Positions 29,562 through 40,165 of a stretch of DNA of 64,000 nucleotides are shown here, one piece after another. Where the stretch lies: the NCBI GenBank assembly GCA_921293015.1, contig OV121088.1:24465645-24529644 (forward strand), written 5' to 3'. The stretch comes from Phorcus lineatus. Its lineage: Eukaryota > Mollusca > Gastropoda > Trochida > Trochidae. Within the stretch, counting starts at the first letter, position 1. Each line of letters starts with the position of its first letter. The position numbers and the translations under genes are program-made. A model generated the notes under the pieces. The model was not told the origin of the DNA, ran no database searches, and saw only the letters and a list, made by a program, of their open reading frames with translations.

Positions 29562-29661
29562 GAATATAAATATAAATATAAATATAAATATAAATATAAA
29601 TATAAATATAAATATAAATATAAATATGAATATAAATATAAATATAAATATAAATATAAAT
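29562..29661. repeat. AATATA hexamer tandem repeat
   Basis: About 16 copies of a TATAAA/AATATA unit, almost perfect, directly following the GGATAT array. The two hexamers differ by few bases, so one may have grown out of the other. Confidence 0.92.
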
Positions 29662-30195
29662 GAAACAACTTCTGTATTGTGAAATATTTAATTAAACAAG
29701 AAGCCAATCTCGATGGTAATTGTAAGTAGGGATTCCAGATTTCCAAAATATCAAATGATCATCTTGTCTCACCTTAAAAGAACACATATTCGCTAAATCT
29801 TATAGCATAACTAAGACGCAGTTAAAAATATGATCTAACTGTGACACTAGGACTATTCATCTGATAAACAGCTTCATTTTCAAAAATTAATCTTGGATCA
29901 ACTTTGAAGCTGAATCATGTTCAGTAAGGGATTGGATGAAATTTAGACAAAAAGAATGAACTCTTTTTTAATTACAGAATTATTTACCTAACTAGAAATT
30001 GTTTTAAAAAGATTAAATGTGGTGCAGAATCGACCTAACTAAACTAGTGTTGATCAGCGGTAATTTTCAGATCCTTTACGTGGCAATCGGTTTTGTAGTG
30101 AACATTCAAGAACAAACCACACTACACCTGTTATGCGTAGAACACAGTACCCCGCTGTTTCCAAATATTGCTGCAAGGACAAGTGACCCTCCTTG

Positions 30196-30230
30196 CCTCA
30201 CCCCCACGTGCCACAGTCCCGGGGGTGAGG
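30196..30230. repeat. 10-bp perfect inverted repeat around an E-box
   Basis: CCTCACCCCC (30196-30205) and GGGGGTGAGG (30221-30230) are exact reverse complements separated by 15 bases. CACGTG begins at the end of the left arm. Confidence 0.7.
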
Positions 30231-32593
30231 AGTTTAGCCCTGGGGTACAGGGCACCTGTTCCAAGCCTTCTCTGTCATGTGTCATCTTGACCCTAGACTC
30301 GTCATTAAGACTTCATTGGATTCGCATGGCTTCCAATACACGATAACAGCAAAATTATATGTGCAAAATATGTGGCATGAGGAAACTGGAGATCAAACCT
30401 TTAATTAATCGATAGTGTCAAATTAGTAACGGAACTTCTGATAGGGACATTGACACGTTGGAATATATATTGAAATCTGAACCTCGAAAAGCCGAAATGA
30501 TTTTTAGTTTATTCAGAAAAAGTCGGATGCTGATCGAATTTAGTATTCTGCAAATTAGAAGCGTGGATTATATTATTGGTGTTAATAAAGAATTAAATTT
30601 ACTTTCGTTTGATATATGAACAACATTCAACATATGAATATATATATATATATGTATTTAGTTAATTTATTGCGTCTTACTGGAAGGTCCACAAAATAAT
30701 GCGCTATATCCATAGATTAGGTGCATGCCAATAGCACATAGACATATTAGAGTAATATAAACTTATGATGTAAGTTATTGGTATAGTAAAAAATATGTGA
30801 GGAGATCATGAAATTTTAGCATAAGAAAAGTAAAAAGTCAGCTAATCAAGTCTGTGGCAAATAATAATGTCTAAGAATAATAGTTTAGATACAAATTACT
30901 TTTGAGTTTTGATTTAAAATCAATGAATTTAACATCTTGATGACTTTAGGGACTCACTGCACATCGTCTATGAATTCATTATGTGCTGTTAGTAATTACA
31001 TCATTAGAAATACGATACACATTTTTGAAAATATTAACAGTTTAAGTAAATCACAAATTCTTAAATTTCTTTTTAACGCTTTAGCATTAAACAAGTACTT
31101 ACACCTTTAACAGTTAATACATAAAAGAAAAAAAAAATCTCTTTTCAAATTCTCGTTACCTACATTTATACGTAGGTGATCTGCTATCTATTTGTTAAAT
31201 ATTGTTCCGAATGATTTCCAACTCACGGAAAGAGGTTTGGATATATTTACTCATACAACAAGTTACATGTATTATGTTCCCTGTAACACATGTTTGGTGT
31301 AATATTGCAGGAAATGTGTTTTCATACTAAACAATTGCTAACATTTTACTGAAAATGAAACAAAAAGCAAGTTGTTTCGACTTGATCATTCTTTCGATAC
31401 TTTGTTACTCTTATAGTTGTTCAAAATTAATGATGCTAAAAAATAAGTGAACGCTTACAAAGTTTTGTGTCATCGAATCTTCGCTGAGTGTGATTATATA
31501 TTTTTTTAAATTGCTACAACTTAACGCGTAGCGAAAATTTTGGATATGCATTCAATTATTCTTAAAATCTTAGAACATCGTTTAAACGGCACTGGAAACA
31601 TGCCAACACGAAAACAAAGTTACGGCTTCACAACATCTTTCATGTGAAAGAGTAGTCTTATAGCTTTGACTAGAATCTTTATACTATGAAATAGAGAATG
31701 TATTTGAAAATTTCATTGTATTCAGTACAGTATAGTTTTTCAATAGCATCAGCAACTCATATTCAATTGATATCGCTGTTACAACAAAACCTTGTTTTGT
31801 CAACCATTCGAAATATTTACCATTCATAATGTTTCTTTAAGATGATATATAAAGTGGTTTATTGTGACTCCAAATGCAGTGAAAACACCCATTTTTCTCA
31901 TACATGAAAATGTCATACTACATAAATTCAAAATGGTTTAACTCTTTTAGACAAAATGGTTGATTTGATATTGTTGTTTGAATACGTGTATGCAAATTTA
32001 ACAAGACAGTTTGCGTGTGATCTTATAAAATTAAAGTGTCAAGCATCATTTTCATATACCTACTCTCTCATTGGTTGATAACATGATTGATTTTAGTTAT
32101 ATCTTTTTATTTGATTTTCACGCCTGAAACATACTGGTTGAATACTTAAGGATGTGAATCAATGTATTGTAAACTTCTTTGGCTAAGTTATCACACTAAC
32201 CTAATAAATATGTGTGGTTTTCAATGTAATTTTTGTTTAGCATTTAATGAAGTTTAATTGATTCAATTGCATAGAATACAGATTCTGAAAAAAAATGCAT
32301 TACCACTATTAGTATTGATTAAGAATTTTATTAGTATGAATCTGTTATACTCATTTTCAATGCAGTAATGCAGGTTTCTACAAATCCATTTTACATTTGA
32401 ATCTCAAAGATGCCTATATTATGATAGTTATCTTATTAATCATGAAGTTTCAGGACCTTGAATTCCATTCGTTACTTTCAAAATTTCAATTGATAAGTTT
32501 TTTTCTTTATGCATTATGATATTATTGATATTTTGAAGTAAGTGTATCTATCATGAAATTCGAAGATAGTTCATCCCATTTATAATGAACAGT

Positions 32594-32824
32594 GGTCAAG
32601 TAGCACGTCCGGGCGGGCCTCTGGGCACCGCTGGTCCTTGTCTCAAGAAAAATACACCCAGTAATCACTGGACTCGTTCTTCTTGTGTTTCAACAATTGT
32701 GCAGATAGCCAAATATTGATGGTCAGCTAACGTCTCGAAGTGATAACAGTGGTACTCAGCGGTCAGTTAATTTCTACAGGTCACTACCAAGCGGTCAAGT
32801 GATTCCTCTTGTTCACTCAACCGC
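32594..32824 (+). repeat. Degenerate GGTCA-headed tandem array
   Basis: GGTCA occurs at 32594, 32721, 32761, 32779 and 32793, all on +. From 32721 the sequence falls into units of 40, 32 and 32 bases, each starting GGTCA(A/G) and ending in GC. GGTCA is also the nuclear-receptor half-site core, so receptor binding is an alternative explanation. Confidence 0.5.
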
Positions 32825-34616
32825 TCGACGTGGATATGTTTAGCATGTGCAACGGTTGAAGAAGAGAAAAACGTTTTCATAGTTTGAGAGCTTTACTAGC
32901 AGAGTATTTTGTCACTGAGGAAACTAGTTTTAAACGAATTGTACATTGAAATGAAGAATATCTTATGATGTAGACTTCTTTTTTTAAAATAAAAATGATA
33001 AAAATTAAAGAAACTGGTGAATTTGCATGATATTTGTTCCTTGTCCTATATATTTCTTATTTAGACTAATAAACTATTGTTACGATATTGTAGATATTGT
33101 AGAGGGAACATCTCTATGAATGACTAATTGTAAATTGTATCGTAACTAAGGAAAATTTATCAAATTTCGAAGATTCAGCTTTGACATTTAATTACTTTTA
33201 TACTTCGTCTTCCCTCATCGAATAAAACACTGTATTTACAACGTCTATAGATTGACATGTATCAATAATAGTGCCATAAAAACACAAAAATTATGAAAAC
33301 AAAAGCCATCGAATATAAAAATACACTCCTTGTTCAATTTCGAATGTTCATTGCATTAATTTTGAATGTTATTCAAATGTTAAAATGTTTAACTTTATTA
33401 GAAGCGAAGATGAATTTTGCATTACAGTAGTGCAAAGTTGTGTCATATGAATATTTTTTATGAAAAGAATGTATTTTGTAATTAAAATTTCTGCAAATGA
33501 TCTTTGAATTTGTTTCTTTATCATTTCATAGATTGTTATATGTATTTTTATAGATTCTTTGTTAAAGTATAAGCAGGAAATTTGACATTATGGTAATACG
33601 ATATCATTTGTTCAGGTACCTTTTTATAGCGAAATTAAATAAAATCTCTCACAGATTAGCATAAAGTTAGATAGGTTGTCAAACGTGTGTCAAAATTAAA
33701 CAGGGAATATAATTACTTGTTATATATATTATTTTCATTTTACTTACTATTACACATACATTTGTATGCATATTGCTAACATCGGTAAGGTTATATTTAT
33801 TCATCAAATCTGCAATGTAGAAATTTTGGTATAAAAAGATTTGTGGAATGGGATATATATGTGATATCATTTATTACACAATTAACGATATCGTAGGAGG
33901 GTATTCATTTACATGAACTGAGGTGTATCATGTTCGGTATATAAACTTAGAATACGTCTTCGCTGTGAAGCAAAATATGTCACGGTGATTTTTAAGATAA
34001 TGATTATTAAATAGAAAAAACTGTTAACAATTACAAATGTCGTTCTAGTCAATTATATCAGCAGAAACGTATTATTTTATATTTATCGCGAAAATAATAG
34101 AGTAATAAATACCTCAAAGATATGATTTCCTAATTTAAGCACAAAATCATGTCTCGTAAATTCAATAATTACTATCGTTAACTAAACATAGAGTGTTTCA
34201 ATTTTTCATATGAACGAAGTTGCTAGACGTTTACCAATATGATACGAACATATAAATAACCTTGCACTATGATTGTGTTAAAAAATAAAAGTGCCTTATT
34301 TACAGTCTAGAGACCAACATATCGGTTTATTTGGTGATGAAACAGCTAACCAAAGATAAAATATTTCAATAAAATGTTTCTTTGACGTAAATATATTTCA
34401 TAAGCAAAATTTTAACATACGCTTGACTGATTTTCATATTCACTTTATTGTATTATGTTTATTATAATTGTCCAGGAAAATTAAATCAAAATATATTTGC
34501 ATTCTTTCAAAACAATAACAATATTTCAAATTTTTGTTCAAATTGTATTTTAGAAATTGATTGAACTGATACAAAAAAATCGAATCTACAAATATGAAGT
34601 AAGAAAATTGTATACA

Positions 34617-34888
34617 TCCTTATAATGAAAGGAAGAATAAAATAAAAAATATTGTTCATTTGAAATGCAAAAGTTTACCCTGTAAGTTGGACGTTCGGGG
34701 ATTTTGTACATATTCTGTGTATCCAGAAGCTTCCATCAAGTAGTCAGAAAATGGTTTAGATCCTTACAATGAAAGGAATAATAACTTAAAACTTGATTTT
34801 TCATTTGAAATGCAATAGTTTAGAATATAATTTGGACCTCCGGGGTTTTGTATATTTTCTGTATACAGAAGCTTCTATCAAATAGTAG
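34617..34888 (+). repeat. 144-bp imperfect tandem duplication
   Basis: Unit 1 is 34617-34760 and unit 2 is 34761-34888 (slightly short). Shared blocks include AATGAAAGGAA, CATTTGAAATGCAA, CGGGG-TTTTGTA, TTCTGT, CAGAAGCTTC and ATCAA-TAGT. Divergence is visible but order and spacing are kept. Non-coding. Confidence 0.85.
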
Positions 34889-36589
34889 CATCAATAGATA
34901 TAATATTGGCAGCATAACAACTCTCGAATCACTGGAGAATACAGTACAGCGTCTACAATTTTCTCATCTGCAACATCATTGTTAATAACATAAGGTGTTG
35001 TAAAATGATCTCAGTTCTTAATCATCAATGGTATCTAGGGAGTAAGCTGTTATTAGCTGAAAAATGCGAAAAAAACGACTTTATTATTTGTTGTCAGATA
35101 TGGTTGTAATCATTTTGGAATATCATCTTTTATGTATTGGCCATATTACTGTGATTATATTTTTGTGTAACATATATTTTAATTATTCTTTTTAGAAACT
35201 CTCGATGTGGAAATTATAAGTAAATCACTTTATAGATATTTCTATTTTGATGCATTTTATTAAATATCACTGTTGATATGACCCAACAGTTTTCTTTCAA
35301 ATTGAAATATTTTTAAAGAATTATAAAAAACAAACTGTTTCTATTTTTTAAAAGAATTATTGTACATGAAAATAATATTGATAATCAAATAAATAATAAT
35401 AATATCAGAAAAGTAGAATTGGGTAATAGTCATTAACCTAAACCTTTATAATATTCAATATTTATTTCAATGTAGAATTTATTCTAAACTGTTGCGATAT
35501 ACCGGTTTTTAAAAAAGCGTAACTCGAGATTCAATGTTTTTAATCTTTAAAGTCTGCATGCAAGAGAATTTCCAGCCAGGAAAAAAATTATTAAGTTTAC
35601 TTTTTATCTTAAAATAATTATTTGATAACAGCTATCATCAAACCAATTTATAACGCAATGAAAATGATATCATATGTTTCGGAAACATTTGTTCATGTAT
35701 GTCAAAATATTTTTTTCCTAAATGTAAACAAATGTGTTTTATCATTTTGATAAGCAGGAAAAGTCTTTATTAATCCATTCGACCTCTTCACTCGAATTTA
35801 CATATCTGAACACCAACAGCCCGTGAAACGTATGTAAAAGCTAAATATTTTATGTCCTTATCAGATAAACTAAAAAAGCGGGTTCGAATCCGCAGCGTGT
35901 TCTTGTAATTACCAGATAAAAACCCTTTAAATTCAGACTCAAAGAATTTCTCGAATTTCTGTTGGTGTCACTATGATTAAGATCTCTCTTCAAGTTTGTG
36001 GGGTAAAGATTGTTCCCTAGACCATATCCCCGTGCACATGATTTTCCCATCAGCCCCCGGGGTCTAAGAAAAGTGGGGGGTAGGCTTGGGGAACTATCCC
36101 TTCCTATCCTTATCCATGAAATAACAGATTTATTTTCTGTTTGGTTATTTTTAATTCTTAATAAAGTTATCCTGTAATTTTATAACATATAAATTTTAAG
36201 TTTTGAAATTGTGATGTTTACATTATATTATAGTTCATTTTCAAATATCTTCAAGAATTAACTGTTGAAAGTATAGTAAAGGTTTTTAAAAATTCATTCA
36301 TTTGAATATTCTTACTTGTTCTAATTTGCCCAAAACATTCATATTTTTTTATAATTGCCAAATAAATGAATATTATTTCACTCCCTTTGTGAGACACATT
36401 TATGATGAGTGTGTGGATATTTGTCATTTCTAAAATTTTCTTTACCAAAAATCACAATATATACATAGACAAGACATATTGAAATACAACAGTTTCTGCA
36501 ATACGTGCAAACACTTCTAAATTAATCATAAACTTCTTTACAAAATTTGCAAAACATTTTAAAAATATATCTCAATTAAAGCACGCCAC

Positions 36590-37179
36590 ACAATTTTTCT
36601 CACCCACAGTTTATAAAAGAGTTTGTTCCGATTTAGCGGGTAGACCCTCATGCTACAAACGGGAGCTATTTACTGCGTCTCGCTACCGGCTAATTCTCGA
36701 GTCAACACTTAGCTAGGGCACTTGATCCCTCATCACAACACCAGCTAAATTTATTGTGAAATTACGATCTCAGTCACTCCGTCTTTAACACTGAAGCAAT
36801 CACGTTCACTCCTCCGGATCCCATCTCATTTCCTAGTTAATACTATCAATTAAAGCGAGAGCCAATTAGCGCCGCTCAGTGAAATTAATAGGAGTTCTCT
36901 TTCAATTAGAGCCGCCGACCCACAGGAGAGCGCACGAGCGAGGGGAGGTACTACGCATGCGCAGGAGTAAGCATCTTTGAACGCACTTGTTACCAGATTT
37001 CCATTATAACAATCAAGCAAGGTGCACATGGGTCGCACTTGACGCCAGACACTCTCGTAGGAGGTTTATCTCAGGATCACACTCAAATCTTGTGTTCGGA
37101 TTTTTTTCATTCAAATATCCAAGAGAATTTGAATACCCGTTGACAATTTCTGATCTGTGTTTTGGTGAACGATAAATGA
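36590..37179 (+). promoter_or_regulatory. Probable promoter and 5' leader of the NK1 gene
   Basis: GC content and complexity rise sharply here compared with the AT-rich DNA before it. TATAAAAG at 36612-36619 fits a TATA box, which would place transcription start near 36645 and give a leader of about 535 bases. Four AATTA/ATTAAT-type homeodomain cores lie between 36846 and 36910. An NRF1-like CTACGCATGCGC lies at 36951-36962. These assignments rest on motif matches only; the true start could be elsewhere, and a 5' non-coding exon is possible. Confidence 0.45.
36846..36915. promoter_or_regulatory. Cluster of homeodomain-type binding sites upstream of NK1
   Basis: Within 70 bases lie TCAATTAAAGC (from 36846), CCAATTAGCGCCGC (36862-36875), AAATTAAT (36882-36889) and TTCAATTAGAGCCGCC (from about 36901). 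The second and last share the longer pattern CAATTAG-GCCGC, so this is more than loose AT-richness. NK1-type homeodomains prefer AATTA cores, so autoregulation or input from another homeobox factor is possible. Confidence 0.4.
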
Positions 37180-37196
37180 ATGCAGTCCCAAGCTAA
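37176..37196 (+). other. Short upstream reading frame overlapping the NK1 start codon
   Basis: An ATG at 37176 opens a 6-codon frame (MNAVPS) that ends with TAA at 37194-37196, so it overlaps the main start at 37180 in another frame. The overlap arises from the string AAATGAATGC. If the leader includes this region it could lower initiation at the main ATG. Its own context is also weak (T at -3). Confidence 0.4.
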
Positions 37197-37624
37197 AGGA
37201 CCCTGCCCGCAGGGTGAGACATACGAACGTCTGAGGGCGTATTCTGTTAGACTTCTTCAGCATTTGTACCAACAGAGAATGGAAACCCTTAATGAAAGAC
37301 TTGGCAAGGAGAGTCCCAACTCTGAGGACGATCATTCAGACGCTTTTCCCGATTCGGATACGGAAGAAATAGAAAAGAAAGAGGAAACAAGAGATTCGCG
37401 GAGTCCATTCCGCACCCACAGTCCTGTAGGGTCACGACACTCTCCCTCACCCCACAGGGACGAGTCCCCGGACGGTCCAAAAGCTCAGACAACTTCATTC
37501 AGGGTGACAGATATTCTTGATCCTAGCAAATTCACCGGGACGACGAAATCGAGAGTTTGGCACCCGTGGAGAGATGATGGCTCCATAGACCCCTCTCATC
37601 TTGATGACATGACACACAGTTCAG
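37180..37624 (+). CDS. NK1: NK1-class homeobox gene (slouch/NKX1), coding exon 1
   Basis: This is the N-terminal half (148 residues plus one base) of a nuclear homeodomain transcription factor. Residues 106-118 read SFRVTDILDPSKF, an EH1/TN-type motif; in NK-family proteins this motif binds Groucho/TLE co-repressors, so a repressor role is inferred. The rest is low-complexity: Glu/Asp-rich at about 45-72, then Ser/Pro/Arg/His-rich at about 73-100. The exon ends CAG|GTAGGT, a good donor at 37625, leaving a phase-1 codon completed by exon 2 (G|AT, Asp). The ATG at 37180 is the first possible in-frame start because TGA lies directly before it (37177-37179). Its context is weak (T at -3, C at +4). 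Met34 has a stronger context (A at -3, G at +4) and could be an alternative start that keeps the EH1-like motif. A 6-codon upstream frame overlaps the start. Spliced to exon 2 it gives 333 residues, within the family's usual range. Confidence 0.9.
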
Positions 37625-39565
37625 GTAGGTTTTTACTAGATATATCATTTGACAAAAATATATGATTTATACATAAGACTATGATGAAAAACTTTTGATA
37701 TGGTGTAATTACAAGAAACCTTTAATGATAGAGAATCAAATTAATTTAGAATGTTATGACATATAGAGTAAAACTTCTAATCATTTTTATTTGTTGTTAT
37801 TCCAAAACAAAAACGTCGACCTACTTAATATATGTGTGATGTGATTGAAATACTAATGCCATAAAAAAGAAGAATTGTTATATTTGGTAATAAATACATT
37901 TCAAACGACCCTATGATTTACATCTAGACAAAATTGAAAAATAATTGTTCAATATGAGACAGTGTTACATAAAAAATATTTCATGATTAATTGTAATGTA
38001 TGAAAGTTGGAACTCTTTTTACTGTTCATCTTTGATTAAGATATTTTATTCTACTGGAATGAGAGAAATAAAAATTTGAAAAATATCAATTGATATTTTA
38101 CATTATTATATTTCATTGAGTGTATATTTTCAATTCTTTTTCGAACAATAATTTGTGTTAGAATCAACGATTTCCATTACTTGCAAATGTTACAAGACCC
38201 CGGAAGCTGTTTACCTTCCTAAGAACAATGTACTAATTCACATCTATGTCACATGTATCTTATGTACTTGTAGATCTTTGTGAAAGAAATATGTTTGAAA
38301 TATAAAGTTAAAATTTCTAGTTTTGTACGAAACTGGAAATTATTATACATTTCAGGGACTAAAGAAGCGGTAATCATAATTTAAAGAATTTGTCATTAGC
38401 TATAGGGAGAAAATATAGTGTTTTTAATACGTATACATGATTGTTTGAGAACACACAAAATGATAAGATAAAACAATTTAAATTCAAAGAGAAAAAAAGG
38501 TAAATTAATATGATTTTTAAAAATATTATAACTATAGAAAGGATAATCATTTTACAAACAGGAAAATTATGTTCATATTAAGATCATATGAAGGTAAAAT
38601 ATGTATTTATATTTTATATATCTACGAACACCTATTACATAAAAAGACATTACAATTCAAACATTATTGAAGACCTTGTGTGTTATATACTAAAACCTTT
38701 AGACAAACATTACTACATTTGTCAACTTCATTGAACAAACACTCAACCGTTTGTCAATATACAGTACGATCATGCGTCATCAAACAGGACTTTATCCCTT
38801 ACTTTTATGTCTATCATATGTATCAAAGAACACGCCGGTACAACACATCACAACACTGTTCAACAATTTTAAATATAATATAGTAGAATATACACGCGTC
38901 AGATCAGATATAATAAAATTATATTTACCTATTTAAATAATAAAATTTGAATATCCAACAAATAGAACATGTTATCTGTATACCATTTCCTTTGACATAC
39001 ATTAAATTGTCTCTCCATAAACTGTCATGTTATTCAATAAATTACATTAATCAGCATATCATAATCATATCTTGCACATAATGAGTATATAGTCTACTAA
39101 ATACAAACGAAAAGAAAATATCCCTTTTTCTTATCATACCTAAAAAAAGAGCCTTGATATATTCAACAAATTAGCCACTAGATCATCCACATTCAACTTC
39201 AACGAGATATCCTTACTACAAACTGCTATAAAATGCAAACAATGTACACGAAACAACACATCATATCTTTCACATTGTGAATATGATATATATCCTCACA
39301 GATACTCATGATGTTCAAGGCATGAAAATGTTTCCCACGAATTAAAGAAAATTAAAACCTTATGGGCTTCTCTCCAGGTTGATATAGGATCCTCAGACAT
39401 CGTCACGGCAAATCAACTGTAGCATAATCCAACATAACATCTAGAAGATCGTTTTACACTCATGGAGAGCGCTGCCTTTTTAGTAATTACATATTTATTT
39501 GTCTTAACTTGTATCTGTCAACGGGTGTACTTGACTTGTCAATAGATTAAAGCCATTGGGCCACT

Positions 39566-40165
39566 GGTCAGTGAGATATCGTCTTTGTTGGGGGTAATTA
39601 GGCCACTAATGTAACTAGTGCAATCAGTGGGGGTCCCCTTTGAAGAAAGGGGTCATCATTACATATTAAAACCGTTGTGAGAGGAGGCAATGGGAAGGTT
39701 TCGAAGGGGGTTATGGGTCAGTTGAAGTTACCGCTTCGTTATATTTTCAATTATTATATTGGTCAGCGGTGAAAGCATAGTTTGTGTCGATTTTTTTTTT
39801 GATATTTGAGAATTACATGTGAAGGATTTTGAGACAAGAGATTATTGGTGGTGGAAGGGTTATGGGTCAGCTGATGACTGCTTCGTTACATTTTAATCAT
39901 TCTGCCGGCCGCTGGTTAGAGTAAAGGCATAGTTTGTGCCAATTTTGCTTTAAAGTCGCTGAAAGTTAATGATTACATTTAGAAGTCATGGAACAATGGT
40001 TTGCGTGATTAGCAGCAAGAACTTCTTGGTCAGTTGAAAGGTTTGACCGCTTCGTTAAACTTTAATAATTCTATTGGTCAGCAAGTCTGATTTCAGGCAT
40101 GGCGTAATGCTAAAGTCATTGACAGTTGATGTGGTTACGGTTCAAAGGAATTGGTCAGTCCGTTG
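39566..40165. repeat. Three-unit degenerate tandem repeat in the NK1 intron
   Basis: Units start at about 39716, 39865 and 40028 with GGTCAG(T/C)TGA, followed by a shared GCTTCGTTA block. A second GGTCAG-like box follows 45, 46 and 48 bases later (39761, 39911 as GGTTAG, 40076), then a GGCATAGTTTGTG-like block in units 1 and 2. Unit lengths are about 149 and 163 bases. Extra GGTCAG copies at 39566 and 40153 may be worn outer units. No coding potential is visible. Confidence 0.7.

Larger units (their letters stand above)
29662..36589. other. Very AT-rich intergenic DNA upstream of NK1
   Basis: The longest plain stretch in the window. Islands are 30017-30346 (C- and G-rich, with a 10-bp inverted repeat), 32590-32870 (GGTCA array) and 35760-36110 (moderately complex, with a GC-rich CCCCCGGGG patch near 36053). 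A 144-bp duplication lies at 34617-34888. No gene recognised. Confidence 0.5.

Noticed and set aside
35878-35896. GGGTTCGAATCCGC on +, a B-box match
   Set aside because: Only a 4-bp stem with an 8-base loop forms, and no A box or anticodon arm lies upstream.
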